Source of the DNA: a virus
IMG/VR virus record: IMGVR_UViG_3300022602_000222
Span: 1 to 38,889 of that record
Strand: one strand, 5' to 3'
DNA: 38,889 nt
The notes below the pieces were generated by a model that was not told where the DNA came from, did not search any database, and was given only the letters and a program-made list of their open reading frames with translations. The position numbers and the translations under genes were made by a program. This document shows positions 7,628 to 14,394 of this stretch, one piece after another (position 1 is the first letter of the stretch; each line of letters opens with the position of its first letter).

Positions 7628-7885
7628 CTGCTCTGACATTCTTTCCCGTTCAGCTACAGTAGTGTTAGCCCACCAGCCGTCCATCTGATACTTGATGGCA
7701 TAGGCAAGACAGTCTTCAATTACAGTACAGCTATCACATATCTTCTTAATGTAACTGAAGTCGTAGTTACCTGAACCTTCAGTAAAGAAAGACTCGGGAT
7801 CTGTGTTAGCACAGGCAGCATTTAACTTCCATAGTTCTTCCTCATAGGGAATAAACAAGTACTTGTCATCCTGTCTAATGTCCAT
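7604..7885 (-). CDS. whiB: WhiB-family transcription factor
   Basis: The 93-residue product has the Wbl signature: WKLNAACANTDPESFF with C25, then ICDSCTVIEDCLAYAI with C50, C53 and C59, and the turn GWWANTTVAERERM. The four cysteines hold a [4Fe-4S] cluster, and such proteins bind the host primary sigma factor to redirect transcription. The usual G[VI]WGG turn is altered to GWWAN. The ATG has GGAGGAT seven bases upstream and follows the FmdB-like gene with no gap. Phage WhiBs (for example in mycobacteriophage TM4) can repress host whiB2 and cause superinfection exclusion. Here it may switch host or phage transcription (inference). Confidence 0.93.
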   Translation of the reverse strand: MDIRQDDKYLFIPYEEELWKLNAACANTDPESFFTEGSGNYDFSYIKKICDSCTVIEDCLAYAIKYQMDGWWANTTVAERERMSEQKITSPQR

Positions 7886-8053
7886 CTATCCTCCAGTGCT
7901 ATAGAAGCCACCAGTATTAAACTTGATTGGCACTGCATAGAATACTTTATCCATAGATAGATCACAACAGACAGGCAGGCTGTCATCACCAAAGGAACGA
8001 TAGACTTCCTGCACCCCACCGCATTTGCTGCATTTAAAATCGTAGTTAGGCAC
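7886..8053 (-). CDS. FmdB-type zinc-ribbon protein (55 aa)
   Basis: Read from a GTG at 8053 the product begins MPNYDFKCSKCGGVQEVYRSF, matching the usual MPxYDYxCxxCG opening of FmdB-like zinc ribbons. The second knuckle is PVCCD and the end FNTGGFYSTGG is also typical. In-frame ATGs at 8065 and 8068 would add four or five residues, but they do not fit the family. The GTG start overlaps the upstream stop by 8 bases. FmdB-like proteins are common small phage proteins of unknown role, sometimes presumed DNA-binding regulators. Confidence 0.75.
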   Translation of the reverse strand: MPNYDFKCSKCGGVQEVYRSFGDDSLPVCCDLSMDKVFYAVPIKFNTGGFYSTGG

Positions 8054-8237
8054 AGTCCATCCCATCATCAATAGGTGTGGGTGCAGTCAGCAGGGCACCG
8101 CATTCAAAGCACTCCTGCTCTAGGTCATACCAGCCCGGTAGCCTAGTCTCTTCGTCCCACTGCACCCGAAGATTAAATACTTTGCAGCCACAGATGCAAG
8201 CAAATGTAGGCGTACCTTTAAGATCAAGCTTTGTCAT
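8046..8237 (-). CDS. Small two-knuckle zinc-finger protein
   Basis: The 63-residue product starts MTKLDLKGTPTFACICGC; I chose ATG 8237 with GGAAG upstream rather than an ATG at 8273 far inside the glycosyltransferase gene. ACICGC and, further on, QECFECGALL provide two cysteine pairs about 30 residues apart, a likely zinc site. It overlaps the glycosyltransferase stop upstream and the FmdB-like start downstream, so it is translated within a coupled run. Function unknown. Confidence 0.65.
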   Translation of the reverse strand: MTKLDLKGTPTFACICGCKVFNLRVQWDEETRLPGWYDLEQECFECGALLTAPTPIDDGMDCA

Positions 8238-8961
8238 CTTGCTTCCAGAACATATCGTAAAATCCTTTATCAAAGGAGAAACGTTTCATATGCTGAACTG
8301 TTGCACCAGTGTGTGCATATAGTGGCACACCTGCTTCATGCATCAAGCGGAAGAACCTAATGTCTTCGGATACAAACTGCTCACCTTTGCCAGTCTCTAC
8401 AAAGAATGGGATGTCACCATGGAACTCACGCATCTTCTTCACTGCGTTCCGGTGCATGAATACAAACCCAAAGCCAGCAGCACCAACACGAATGAGTTGG
8501 TTCTCTGGTAGCGGGTGGGCATAGACAATCTTGTATGGGTCGTCAGTCCAAGAGAACAGGGCAGGGAACGGAGTCATCAGTGACTGCTCGTTCTCCTTTG
8601 AGATGAAGTACGTACCTGTTACCACTGGTTTATCAATGGCATTGCAGTAGTACCACACGGCTTCAAGTGCTTGCTTAGTAAGTACAATGTCAGAGTCAAC
8701 CCATAGAATCCATGGGAAATCTGTGTGTTCGTACCAATAAGTTAAAGCTTGCTCACGCTGTCTGCCAATCTGATTGCCTTGCACACGCATGGCAGATGCA
8801 ATAGGTACGTTGCTGTTGAGAATGCCATAGACCAGACCTTCGGTAAACTTGCCGTCGGTATTGCCATTATCACACCAACATACTATGACATCTTCATTCC
8901 GAATAAAGGTCGGCTTGTCCTGTACTTTCTGTGCTTGGTTCTTCTTGGGTGTCTTGGTCAT
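8224..8961 (-). CDS. GT-A fold glycosyltransferase
   Basis: The 245-residue product contains the DxD metal- and nucleotide-sugar-binding motif in PWILWVDSDIVLT (D89, D91). Later it has GAAGFGFVFMHRNAVKKM and SEDIRFFRLMHEAGVPLYAHTGATVQHM, typical of family 2-like phage glycosyltransferases. It would move a sugar from a nucleotide donor to an acceptor, possibly DNA bases, a host wall polymer or a virion protein. The acceptor cannot be read from sequence. The start lies inside the sigma-like gene (68-base overlap). No membrane segment, so it is cytoplasmic. Confidence 0.85.
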   Translation of the reverse strand: MTKTPKKNQAQKVQDKPTFIRNEDVIVCWCDNGNTDGKFTEGLVYGILNSNVPIASAMRVQGNQIGRQREQALTYWYEHTDFPWILWVDSDIVLTKQALEAVWYYCNAIDKPVVTGTYFISKENEQSLMTPFPALFSWTDDPYKIVYAHPLPENQLIRVGAAGFGFVFMHRNAVKKMREFHGDIPFFVETGKGEQFVSEDIRFFRLMHEAGVPLYAHTGATVQHMKRFSFDKGFYDMFWKQDDKA

Positions 8962-9571
8962 GGTATGGTCGCCATCCTCCTAGTGATTGTACGATAGATG
9001 CCAGCGCTCGCTGGACTTTCATGCGAGCAGCATCAGGTGAAGTACCTAGCTCCCCGGCTAACTTAGCCCACTCCATATCAGGGTCACTGAATCGTAGGCG
9101 TAGAATATTTTGCTTGGCTTCGCTCAAGCGATAGTAAGCTTGTGCGATGTCAGCGCGTAGGGCTAGCCAGTTCATGCCATCGCTAATCTCGGATGACTTG
9201 ACTGAGTTACCTAGGTCTTTGATCTTGGCTGGCATTTCATATGACTCTGCGATAATGCTAGGCAAGAATGTTTCAATGACGGATACGTCGTAGTAATATA
9301 GATCGGCTAAGTCGTATCCGACTTTACGAGACTTCTCCTTCTCGCAATACTTTAAGCATTGATTCCTCAACGACTTAGCGATCAACTTGTCTTTATCCTT
9401 TTCCCCAAAGGACTGCCACTCTTTATACTTCTTAGGGTGGCTGACAAACCAAAGGTACATCTGTTGTTGTAGGTCGTCAACTTCTACCATGGGATACTTG
9501 CGAACATACTCACTGGCAATCTGTATCATCATGTCTTTGTAGTCTAGCCATTCATTGATATCAAACTTCAT
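8894..9571 (-). CDS. Sigma-70-like RNA polymerase factor
   Basis: The 225-residue product has a region-2-like part (VEVDDLQQQMYLWFV, then a helical block to about residue 90) and a clear region-4-like helix-turn-helix at about 147-190: YYRLSEAKQNILRLRFSD, then WAKLAGELGTSPDAARMKVQRAL. The last 30 residues are acidic and probably disordered. It is shorter than primary sigma factors and longer than most ECF factors. It could direct host RNA polymerase to phage late promoters or be a sigma-derived DNA-binding protein. The start overlaps the phosphoesterase stop (ATGA). Confidence 0.75.
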   Translation of the reverse strand: MKFDINEWLDYKDMMIQIASEYVRKYPMVEVDDLQQQMYLWFVSHPKKYKEWQSFGEKDKDKLIAKSLRNQCLKYCEKEKSRKVGYDLADLYYYDVSVIETFLPSIIAESYEMPAKIKDLGNSVKSSEISDGMNWLALRADIAQAYYRLSEAKQNILRLRFSDPDMEWAKLAGELGTSPDAARMKVQRALASIVQSLGGWRPYHDQDTQEEPSTESTGQADLYSE

Positions 9572-10308
9572 GGTAGGACTATCTCTCCATTAACAATAGG
9601 CACAGTGTATGGAGTAACCTTGCGGTTCTTTTCTACCAAAATACCAAAGCCTTGTTGCCAGTTAGCAATACCAGTGTTGAGGTATGAGGCTTGCTTAATG
9701 TCCATGAGATGACCTACCTCTAAGCCGAACAATGTATTGGTGTTACCATTGAGGCCGGTAGTTTCATGCTGTAGTCCTAGCTTATGTGTATGCCCACAGA
9801 CTACAGACTTGCCTAGCTTCTTGGCTAGGCTCATAGCAGTAGAACCCGGTACTTGCACAGAGCGTCCCTCATCGCCGTGAGCCATTACCCAACCGGGTAG
9901 CAACTCTTTGAACTGGTGCAAGTACTGGATTCCTAAAGAGTTATACCCCAGCAATTCTTCGATCTTGAGTGAATCAAGAGACGAGAATGCCGGGGCATAC
10001 TTGGAGATGTATGTCTGGATCCGATCGGTATGATTGGATCGTTGGATAATAAACGGCTTCTTCCAACCGAGAGCTTCTCGGAAGTCAGCCATGATGTTAT
10101 AGGTTAAATCAATTGAGTCCTGCAGTGTTGGCGCATACTCGCCAGCCATGCCTTTGTTCCATCGACTAGGCTCAGGAGCATCAAGCTCATCACCTACACA
10201 CCATAGTTCATCAGGCTTGTAATCCTTTATGAAAGATAGCACGGTTTTCACGGCCTTTGGATCGTGATATGGAATCTGCAGGTCGCTTAGTACTACTACT
10301 CTTCGCAC
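9568..10308 (-). CDS. Calcineurin-like metallophosphoesterase
   Basis: The product shows the five motifs of the family in order: VVVLSDLQIPYHD, WCVGDELD, an altered GNHD motif reading RSNHTDR, VMAHGDEG and CGHTHK. These bind two metal ions and hydrolyse phosphomonoesters or diesters. I chose GTG 10308 (MRRVVVLSDLQ...) because GGGAAGG lies eight bases upstream; an ATG at 10332 adds eight residues but has no ribosome site. Even so, it overlaps the upstream DUF1599-like gene by about 98 bases. Phage enzymes of this type act in nucleic-acid processing or nucleotide metabolism; the substrate here is unknown. Confidence 0.87.
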   Translation of the reverse strand: MRRVVVLSDLQIPYHDPKAVKTVLSFIKDYKPDELWCVGDELDAPEPSRWNKGMAGEYAPTLQDSIDLTYNIMADFREALGWKKPFIIQRSNHTDRIQTYISKYAPAFSSLDSLKIEELLGYNSLGIQYLHQFKELLPGWVMAHGDEGRSVQVPGSTAMSLAKKLGKSVVCGHTHKLGLQHETTGLNGNTNTLFGLEVGHLMDIKQASYLNTGIANWQQGFGILVEKNRKVTPYTVPIVNGEIVLP

Positions 10309-10588
10309 TAGGTACACCTTCCCACTGTCCATTTTGGACTAGTATGCCTATTATGGCATAGTTAGCAAGGTCGATGAACGTATCTCTGAGACTTTCATAG
10401 TTCGGCGTGTCGTTGTTTGTCTCGACCAGATGACTGAACCGCTGGAGTTTGTCAAACATTCGTACACGAAGTCCATTGTATGGACCTCCCGGGGCAAGTG
10501 ATATGTTAAGTGGACCGTAGTCTTGCTGCTTTTTAAGGAGGATTGACTTAAGTTCTCCAAGGATAATGTCGACATCACTTTCCTTCAT
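10211..10588 (-). CDS. DUF1599-like protein (nucleotide-modification-associated)
   Basis: The 125-residue product carries LLKKQQDYGPLNISLAPGGPYNGLRVRMFDKLQRFSHLV and then YESLRDTFIDLANYAIIGILV, the charged helical pattern of the DUF1599 family. That family is named for its occurrence near base-modification genes in phages and may be a nucleotide-pyrophosphatase-like all-alpha fold (established association; mechanism inferred). The recognisable domain ends at about residue 89. The remaining Ser/Arg/Lys-rich tail overlaps the phosphoesterase gene in another frame and may be non-essential read-through. Confidence 0.7.
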   Translation of the reverse strand: MKESDVDIILGELKSILLKKQQDYGPLNISLAPGGPYNGLRVRMFDKLQRFSHLVETNNDTPNYESLRDTFIDLANYAIIGILVQNGQWEGVPSAKSSSTKRPADSISRSKGRENRAIFHKGLQA

Positions 10589-10883
10589 CTAAGAATTCCT
10601 TTACGTGCATCTCAAAGTTCTTCATACCCTCACGGACTTGAAGCTCACGCCATACTGTATCTGCTTGCCCATAAGGTGCAGCTACTAGTAAGGCAGCCAG
10701 TCCAATGAGTAGCTCTAGCCCTTCTTGAGGATCCTCTTTAGTGACCCAATAGCAATCGTATAGAGCACCGAGAAGATCAAGAGTCTTAGTCTCTGAGACA
10801 GGGACGCCGATGCTACCTTCCATGTGTTCGATATGATCCCAGATACTTTCATCAAGAGGCAATACAATCTCTGACTCGCTCAT
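10575..10883 (-). CDS. Hypothetical protein (102 aa)
   Basis: The product starts MSESEIVLPLDESIW, with GGATGG before its ATG. It is acidic and probably all-helical. A central hydrophobic stretch (residues about 57-72, LELLIGLAALLVAAPY) could be a buried helix or a weak membrane segment. The start overlaps the TOPRIM gene and the end overlaps the DUF1599-like gene. No family was recognised. Its place between primase and nucleotide-modification genes suggests a DNA-metabolism accessory role. Confidence 0.5.
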   Translation of the reverse strand: MSESEIVLPLDESIWDHIEHMEGSIGVPVSETKTLDLLGALYDCYWVTKEDPQEGLELLIGLAALLVAAPYGQADTVWRELQVREGMKNFEMHVKEFLDEGK

Positions 10884-11481
10884 CTATCCATCCCTTTCCT
10901 AATTCAATCATTACTTCGTTAACATCTTTACCCTCTGGCATTGGCACTAAATTAGCATTGGGTAGTTCCCTAACTACTTGCTTACCAAAGTCTAGCCCTG
11001 CTTTGTCACCATCAGCAAGGATGATTACCATGTCGTAGTCATCCAAGATTCTAGAGTAGTGACTCTTCCAGTTGTTCGCACCGGGTATACCGATAGTCGG
11101 ATGCTCAGTCTTAACTGCCATCATGATGCAGTCAAACTCTCCTTCGGTAACACAGATATATTTCTGTGCTACAAAGCATGACCCAACATTAAACATTGTA
11201 GTCTGAGCACCCGGCATACCCATGTACTTCGGTTCTTCGCCGTGCATTGCGCGGAACCGAATGTCTACTACACCACTAGGTGTGATGTAAGGTATAGCTA
11301 ATCTGCCTACAAACTTCTCATGCCCCGGCAGTGGATCGGCGACCACTCCCAGATGAAAGGTGCGAGCCTCGTCTACCGAGAGCATCCTTGTTGATAGATA
11401 TGCTTCGGCTTGGTCTATGGATTGGGCGTACTGTTGGGTCGCCCGTAGTAGAAATTGACGATGCGAACTCGATAGCCTCAC
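10852..11481 (-). CDS. Primase, TOPRIM (catalytic) part
   Basis: The 209-residue product has an N-terminal helical linker (about 24-46, AEAYLSTRMLSVDEARTFHLG, as in DnaG-like primases), a GRLAIPYI strand, and TOPRIM motifs VTEGEFDC (E113, E115, D117) and ILADGDKAG (D157, D159). The zinc-binding domain usually fused to it lies in the next gene upstream (11318-11695), in a different frame, with 164 bases of overlap. The GTG at 11481 has AAGGAGG eight bases upstream, a strong ribosome site. So this may be a true second polypeptide that pairs with the zinc-finger protein, rather than a sequencing frameshift. Confidence 0.85.
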   Translation of the reverse strand: MRLSSSHRQFLLRATQQYAQSIDQAEAYLSTRMLSVDEARTFHLGVVADPLPGHEKFVGRLAIPYITPSGVVDIRFRAMHGEEPKYMGMPGAQTTMFNVGSCFVAQKYICVTEGEFDCIMMAVKTEHPTIGIPGANNWKSHYSRILDDYDMVIILADGDKAGLDFGKQVVRELPNANLVPMPEGKDVNEVMIELGKGWIDERVRDCIAS

Positions 11482-11695
11482 TGAGTGTGCCTCCTTTTTC
11501 TTTCATTATTAAATCATACGTATCACCAGAGACACCACAACCGTGACACTTGAATCTATTGATATCAAAGTTCACGGCTGAGCTTGCGTTACTGTCATCA
11601 TGGAATGGGCAGCGCATCTTACGCCACCCATGTCCACGTGCAGGTACCTTAGCACCGATGTGGTTTAGGTAATCTTCTATACTGTGCTTCTCCAT
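11318..11695 (-). CDS. Primase, zinc-finger (CHC2-type) part
   Basis: The product opens with a helical N-terminus, then RCPFHDDSNAS (C29, H32) and RFKCHGCGVSGDTYDLI (C50, C53), a CHC2 zinc ribbon that reads single-stranded template in DnaG-like primases. After residue about 80 (SEAIEFASS) the frame loses primase character and becomes Arg/Ser-rich, while the other frame takes up the primase linker and TOPRIM domain (10852-11481). Only the first 80 or so residues look selected. Together the two genes cover one complete small primase. Confidence 0.82.
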   Translation of the reverse strand: MEKHSIEDYLNHIGAKVPARGHGWRKMRCPFHDDSNASSAVNFDINRFKCHGCGVSGDTYDLIMKEKGGTLSEAIEFASSISTTGDPTVRPIHRPSRSISINKDALGRRGSHLSSGSGRRSTAGA

Positions 11696-11697
11696 TG

Positions 11698-12033
11698 TTA
11701 ACCAATCGCTTTAAGTAACAGGTCAACCCACACTTGTGCTGGCATCGTTGCATACCATTCGCCTACGTTACCTTTGCCTTTGCGTTTGTGTATGACGACA
11801 CCAGTCCATGCATTGTCGTTGCCCATCTCGACTCGAAGTTCTTCAAGCCACCCCGCCAACTTCATTTCGGCGTGGTTTTTAATCTCTATAGTTACTCCCG
11901 GTATACCTGAGATGTCACCCTTATCTAGGGTGGCACCTGCAAGTCTACGGTCTACATATGGAAACCACTGCTTCAGCCAAGCGACTACATCACGTTCGGC
12001 TTGGGCGCCCTTGACCTTAGCAGCACTACTCAA
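11698..12033 (-). CDS. PD-(D/E)XK nuclease, Holliday-junction-resolvase-like
   Basis: The 111-residue product has the core of the resolvase/PD-(D/E)XK fold: KGAQAERDVVAWL with E13, then KGDISGIPGVTIEIKNH with D40 and E50-x-K52. Length matches archaeal Hjc-type and phage resolvase-like enzymes. It would cut branched DNA or resolve replication and packaging intermediates. It starts with TTG (GGAG eight bases upstream) overlapping the helicase stop (TTGA). The fold is well supported; which DNA structure it cuts is not. Confidence 0.75.
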   Translation of the reverse strand: MSSAAKVKGAQAERDVVAWLKQWFPYVDRRLAGATLDKGDISGIPGVTIEIKNHAEMKLAGWLEELRVEMGNDNAWTGVVIHKRKGKGNVGEWYATMPAQVWVDLLLKAIG

Positions 12034-12863
12034 AGTACCATCTCCATATCAATCTCTTGATCTCGGTAGTCAGTCAACACATCAGCAAGATGCATTGATG
12101 CAGGATCAAATGATAGCTCAACATATGTGCCACCTGTTTGATCTGCTCGACCATATCTATTCTTGACTGGTGCTACACACAAGTAGCTATCCAATCCATT
12201 GGGTAACATCTTCTGCCCTACTGTTAATACCATTGCAGGTACCTGAGCTACCTTACCTTGCAACGCAGAGCGTGGCTGGCATGGTGAACCTGGTGTACCT
12301 TCTTGTGTGTGATGCAGTACAAGTACTGCAGCATTGGTATCTCTAGCCAAGTACTTTAGTTCCTTCATGATCTGTCTCATAGCAGCAAACTCTTCATGTC
12401 CATCCATTGCTACGTCCATCAAGTTATCTACAACTATAAGGGTAGGAGATCTACCCCACATAGTTTCGAATGCAGTAACTTCTTCATCAAGATCTTTAAG
12501 TGTAGGGCTAGGTTCGAATGACCAGTAAAGATGGTTGTTCTCTGACAAGATAGACTCCGCAGTATCAGGGTTGTTCTTCATAAGTGTCTCTGCTTTTTGC
12601 TGCGTCATCTTACCTGTCATAGCCAACAGTCTCATAGCCATGGTGTGTGCATTCGTATCTGCCGAGAAGTAAAGCGTAGGTTGCTTAAGCCTTGCCGCTA
12701 TATGCAAAGCCACCGATGACTTACCGGCACCGGGGGTGCCAGCAATCACCGTAACCTCAGCACGACGTAGCACAATACCTGCTCGCTCAAAGGATTGGAA
12801 GGGAGACTGTAACGGTTCCCCACCTACCTCAGCTTTGCGTATGCTTCGTCGTAATGTTTTCAT
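12030..12863 (-). CDS. DnaB/RecA-type replicative helicase or loader ATPase
   Basis: The 277-residue product has Walker A GTPGAGKS (42-49) after VTVIA, Walker B TLIVVDN (141-147) and the VLVLHHTQ motif (181-187), a DnaB-like sensor segment. It lacks the N-terminal domain of full DnaB, so it is a compact core ATPase as in many phages (RepA- or gp4-helicase-like). With the split primase, SSB-like protein and nucleases it makes the replication and recombination cluster. The start overlaps the upstream stop (TAATG). Confidence 0.85.
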   Translation of the reverse strand: MKTLRRSIRKAEVGGEPLQSPFQSFERAGIVLRRAEVTVIAGTPGAGKSSVALHIAARLKQPTLYFSADTNAHTMAMRLLAMTGKMTQQKAETLMKNNPDTAESILSENNHLYWSFEPSPTLKDLDEEVTAFETMWGRSPTLIVVDNLMDVAMDGHEEFAAMRQIMKELKYLARDTNAAVLVLHHTQEGTPGSPCQPRSALQGKVAQVPAMVLTVGQKMLPNGLDSYLCVAPVKNRYGRADQTGGTYVELSFDPASMHLADVLTDYRDQEIDMEMVL

Positions 12864-13312
12864 TACTTAATACGATCAGGTACGAATGTGTTCCACTCTG
12901 GACTATTCTTATCTACATAGACAGTCTTGCACTTGGATGGATCTCCTTGTGCTGAAGGACAGAAGTAACCTTTGTATACTCCGCCTTGCTTAGACTGACC
13001 TTGGATACCTGTCATCTTGCCATGAGGACAAGAGCGTCCGCCCCCAATAGGGGCTGCACTAAAAGGTGGTGTATCAACTACCTGTCCACCTAGTCCTGAT
13101 GCAACCAAGCCAATTGCTTGATTGATGCTAGATGCTGGTGATGCTGACGCACCACGTACTGCTGACTCTAGTTCTGTTACTGCTGAAGTGATAGCTGCTA
13201 GTCCAAGTGATACTAGGTTATCAAGTTCATCTGCGAACTCAGCTCGTACAGTTACAAGACTACCTGCTGGAGTCTTGACTGTGATACTGATAGGTGCTTC
13301 GGTGCTACTCAT
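12863..13312 (-). CDS. Zinc-ribbon protein of the recombination cluster
   Basis: I chose ATG 13312 (MSSTEAPISITVKTPAGSL), four bases after GGAG, giving 149 residues. An in-frame upstream start at 13417 would lie deep inside the nuclease gene. The N-terminus looks beta-rich, residues about 25-75 are helical and Ala/Ser-rich, and the C-terminal 50 residues form a ribbon: RSCPHGKMTGIQG, GYFCPSAQGDPSKC. Similar CPHG...YKGYFCP tails occur in phage proteins next to Cas4/RecB-like nucleases and ATPases, probably binding DNA. The function is inferred from context. Confidence 0.6.
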   Translation of the reverse strand: MSSTEAPISITVKTPAGSLVTVRAEFADELDNLVSLGLAAITSAVTELESAVRGASASPASSINQAIGLVASGLGGQVVDTPPFSAAPIGGGRSCPHGKMTGIQGQSKQGGVYKGYFCPSAQGDPSKCKTVYVDKNSPEWNTFVPDRIK

Positions 13313-13931
13313 CATTCTCCTTTGGTTGTACATACCAATCGCATACGTCTTTAAGTCCACACATCTTACAGTGGTTGAAGTTAGGTACAAAGATATGTGC
13401 CTTCCTTGCCGTGTCAAACATGGTGACTAACGTTTCGATCTTGCTGTCGGTATAGTCAGCGAGATCGAACGGTTCAGATAGTTCACCCTTACGTGCCATC
13501 CAGTAGTAACCCTTGGTTACTTCTAGACCATAGACTTTACGTAGCCCGTATGAGTAGAACGCTAGTTGTAAGGCAGACGTTGGTGTTGTCTTGCCTGTTT
13601 TAAGATCTACGATAGCGTACTCTTCACGCTCTGTGTCGTAGAACACACGGTCGATAAACATTTTTACTTCTACCTCACCTACATATGGTGAAGCCTCCAT
13701 TTCTACAGCTAGTGTGCCATCACTAAGCTCAGCAATCTTCATGTGTGGGTTAGCTTTACGCCAGTCAACCCATCGTTCATAGAACTTGTAGCCATTGGTA
13801 AACCACCAGTCACCGTCTTCTGGATTGCGACGAGGTGATGCTACTCTCCAGTTACTCTTGTCACCTTGGTATTCAGCCCGCTCATTGGCAGTCTCTGTCC
13901 ACCATAGTTTCCAGTCATCAAGTAATGTCAT
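13305..13931 (-). CDS. Cas4/RecB-like Fe-S nuclease, catalytic part
   Basis: The 208-residue product contains the PD-(D/E)XK core: MFIDRVFYD (D94), AIVDLKTGK (D109, K111), and the QLAFYSYGL helix (Q122, Y126). It closes with three cysteines (C188, C191, C197) in HCKMCGLKDVCDWY. In Cas4/AddB-type exonucleases these join one cysteine near the N-terminus to hold a [4Fe-4S] cluster. That fourth cysteine is absent here but present in the small gene just upstream (13928-14116), joined by ATGA. AAGAGG precedes the ATG. Likely a 5'-3' exonuclease for end processing or recombination. Confidence 0.85.
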   Translation of the reverse strand: MTLLDDWKLWWTETANERAEYQGDKSNWRVASPRRNPEDGDWWFTNGYKFYERWVDWRKANPHMKIAELSDGTLAVEMEASPYVGEVEVKMFIDRVFYDTEREEYAIVDLKTGKTTPTSALQLAFYSYGLRKVYGLEVTKGYYWMARKGELSEPFDLADYTDSKIETLVTMFDTARKAHIFVPNFNHCKMCGLKDVCDWYVQPKENDE

Positions 13932-14116
13932 GGGTTCCTCTTATCGTATTCTTCAGTGGCACGGTGTACTGCACTGCCACCATAGAACCACCATGCCGGT
14001 TGCTCTTGATGTTTCTTTACACGGTTAAGATAGTACAGCCAACCACAATCAATCCATGTGGTTAAGCTTGAGTACGAGATATGTTCTGGCAGTTCATTGC
14101 CATCAATAGTAATCAT
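13928..14116 (-). CDS. Cas4/RecB-like nuclease, N-terminal part
   Basis: The 62-residue product, from ATG 14116 with AAGGAG upstream, reads SYSSLTTWIDCGWLYYLNRV (C24) and then YGGSAVHRATEEYDKR (H51, E56). These are the normal N-terminal features of Cas4/RecB-type nucleases: a SYS start, the first Fe-S cysteine, and the GxxxH helix. The frame stops at TGA overlapping the ATG of the catalytic part (ATGA). The two proteins together hold every expected residue, so they may assemble as a two-chain enzyme, or the stop may be bypassed by frameshift. Confidence 0.8.
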   Translation of the reverse strand: MITIDGNELPEHISYSSLTTWIDCGWLYYLNRVKKHQEQPAWWFYGGSAVHRATEEYDKRNP

Positions 14117-14139
14117 TGTTCTCCTTAGTAGAGACATGA

Positions 14140-14174
14140 CAGGGTAGGGAAACAAAGGAAGAAAACCTACCCTG
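14140..14174. other. 9-bp hairpin in the nuclease leader
   Basis: CAGGGTAGG and CCTACCCTG are separated by a 17-base purine-rich loop. No T-run follows on either strand. It lies just upstream of the nuclease N-terminal gene, in its leader. Confidence 0.5.
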
Positions 14175-14194
14175 CTAGTCTAGCTAGTGTACTC

Positions 14195-14234
14195 CAGTAA
14201 GTTGCGCTAATCAAGGAGGACACACAACTTACTG
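14195..14234. promoter_or_regulatory. 10-bp hairpin showing an anti-Shine-Dalgarno-like loop
   Basis: CAGTAAGTTG and CAACTTACTG pair perfectly around a 20-base loop. On the leftward transcript the loop contains TCCTCCTTGAT, like the 3' end of 16S rRNA (CCUCCUU). It lies between 14248 and the nuclease leader. A control role is inferred. Confidence 0.45.
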
Positions 14235-14247
14235 CGTGGTGTGTACT

Positions 14248-14394
14248 CTAGTCCACAGAATGAGGATGGATTAACACATCCAATACCCCATCAATGTTAT
14301 TCTCTTGCGCCCACACTCGAGCAATCTCTGGTGAATGGAATGGTCCATATACTGAGATGCCATTGTTATTGTTCTCAATGATAATGTATCTCAC
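14248..14394 (-). CDS. Small protein (48 aa)
   Basis: The GTG at 14394 overlaps the stop of the upstream gene (GTGA). The product starts MRYIIIENNNNGISVYGPF and continues with HSPEIARVWAQEN, looking like a compact alpha/beta fold of the kind found in many phage 'xYxIIE..' small proteins. Codon use and the coupled start support a real gene. Function unknown. Confidence 0.65.
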   Translation of the reverse strand: MRYIIIENNNNGISVYGPFHSPEIARVWAQENNIDGVLDVLIHPHSVD

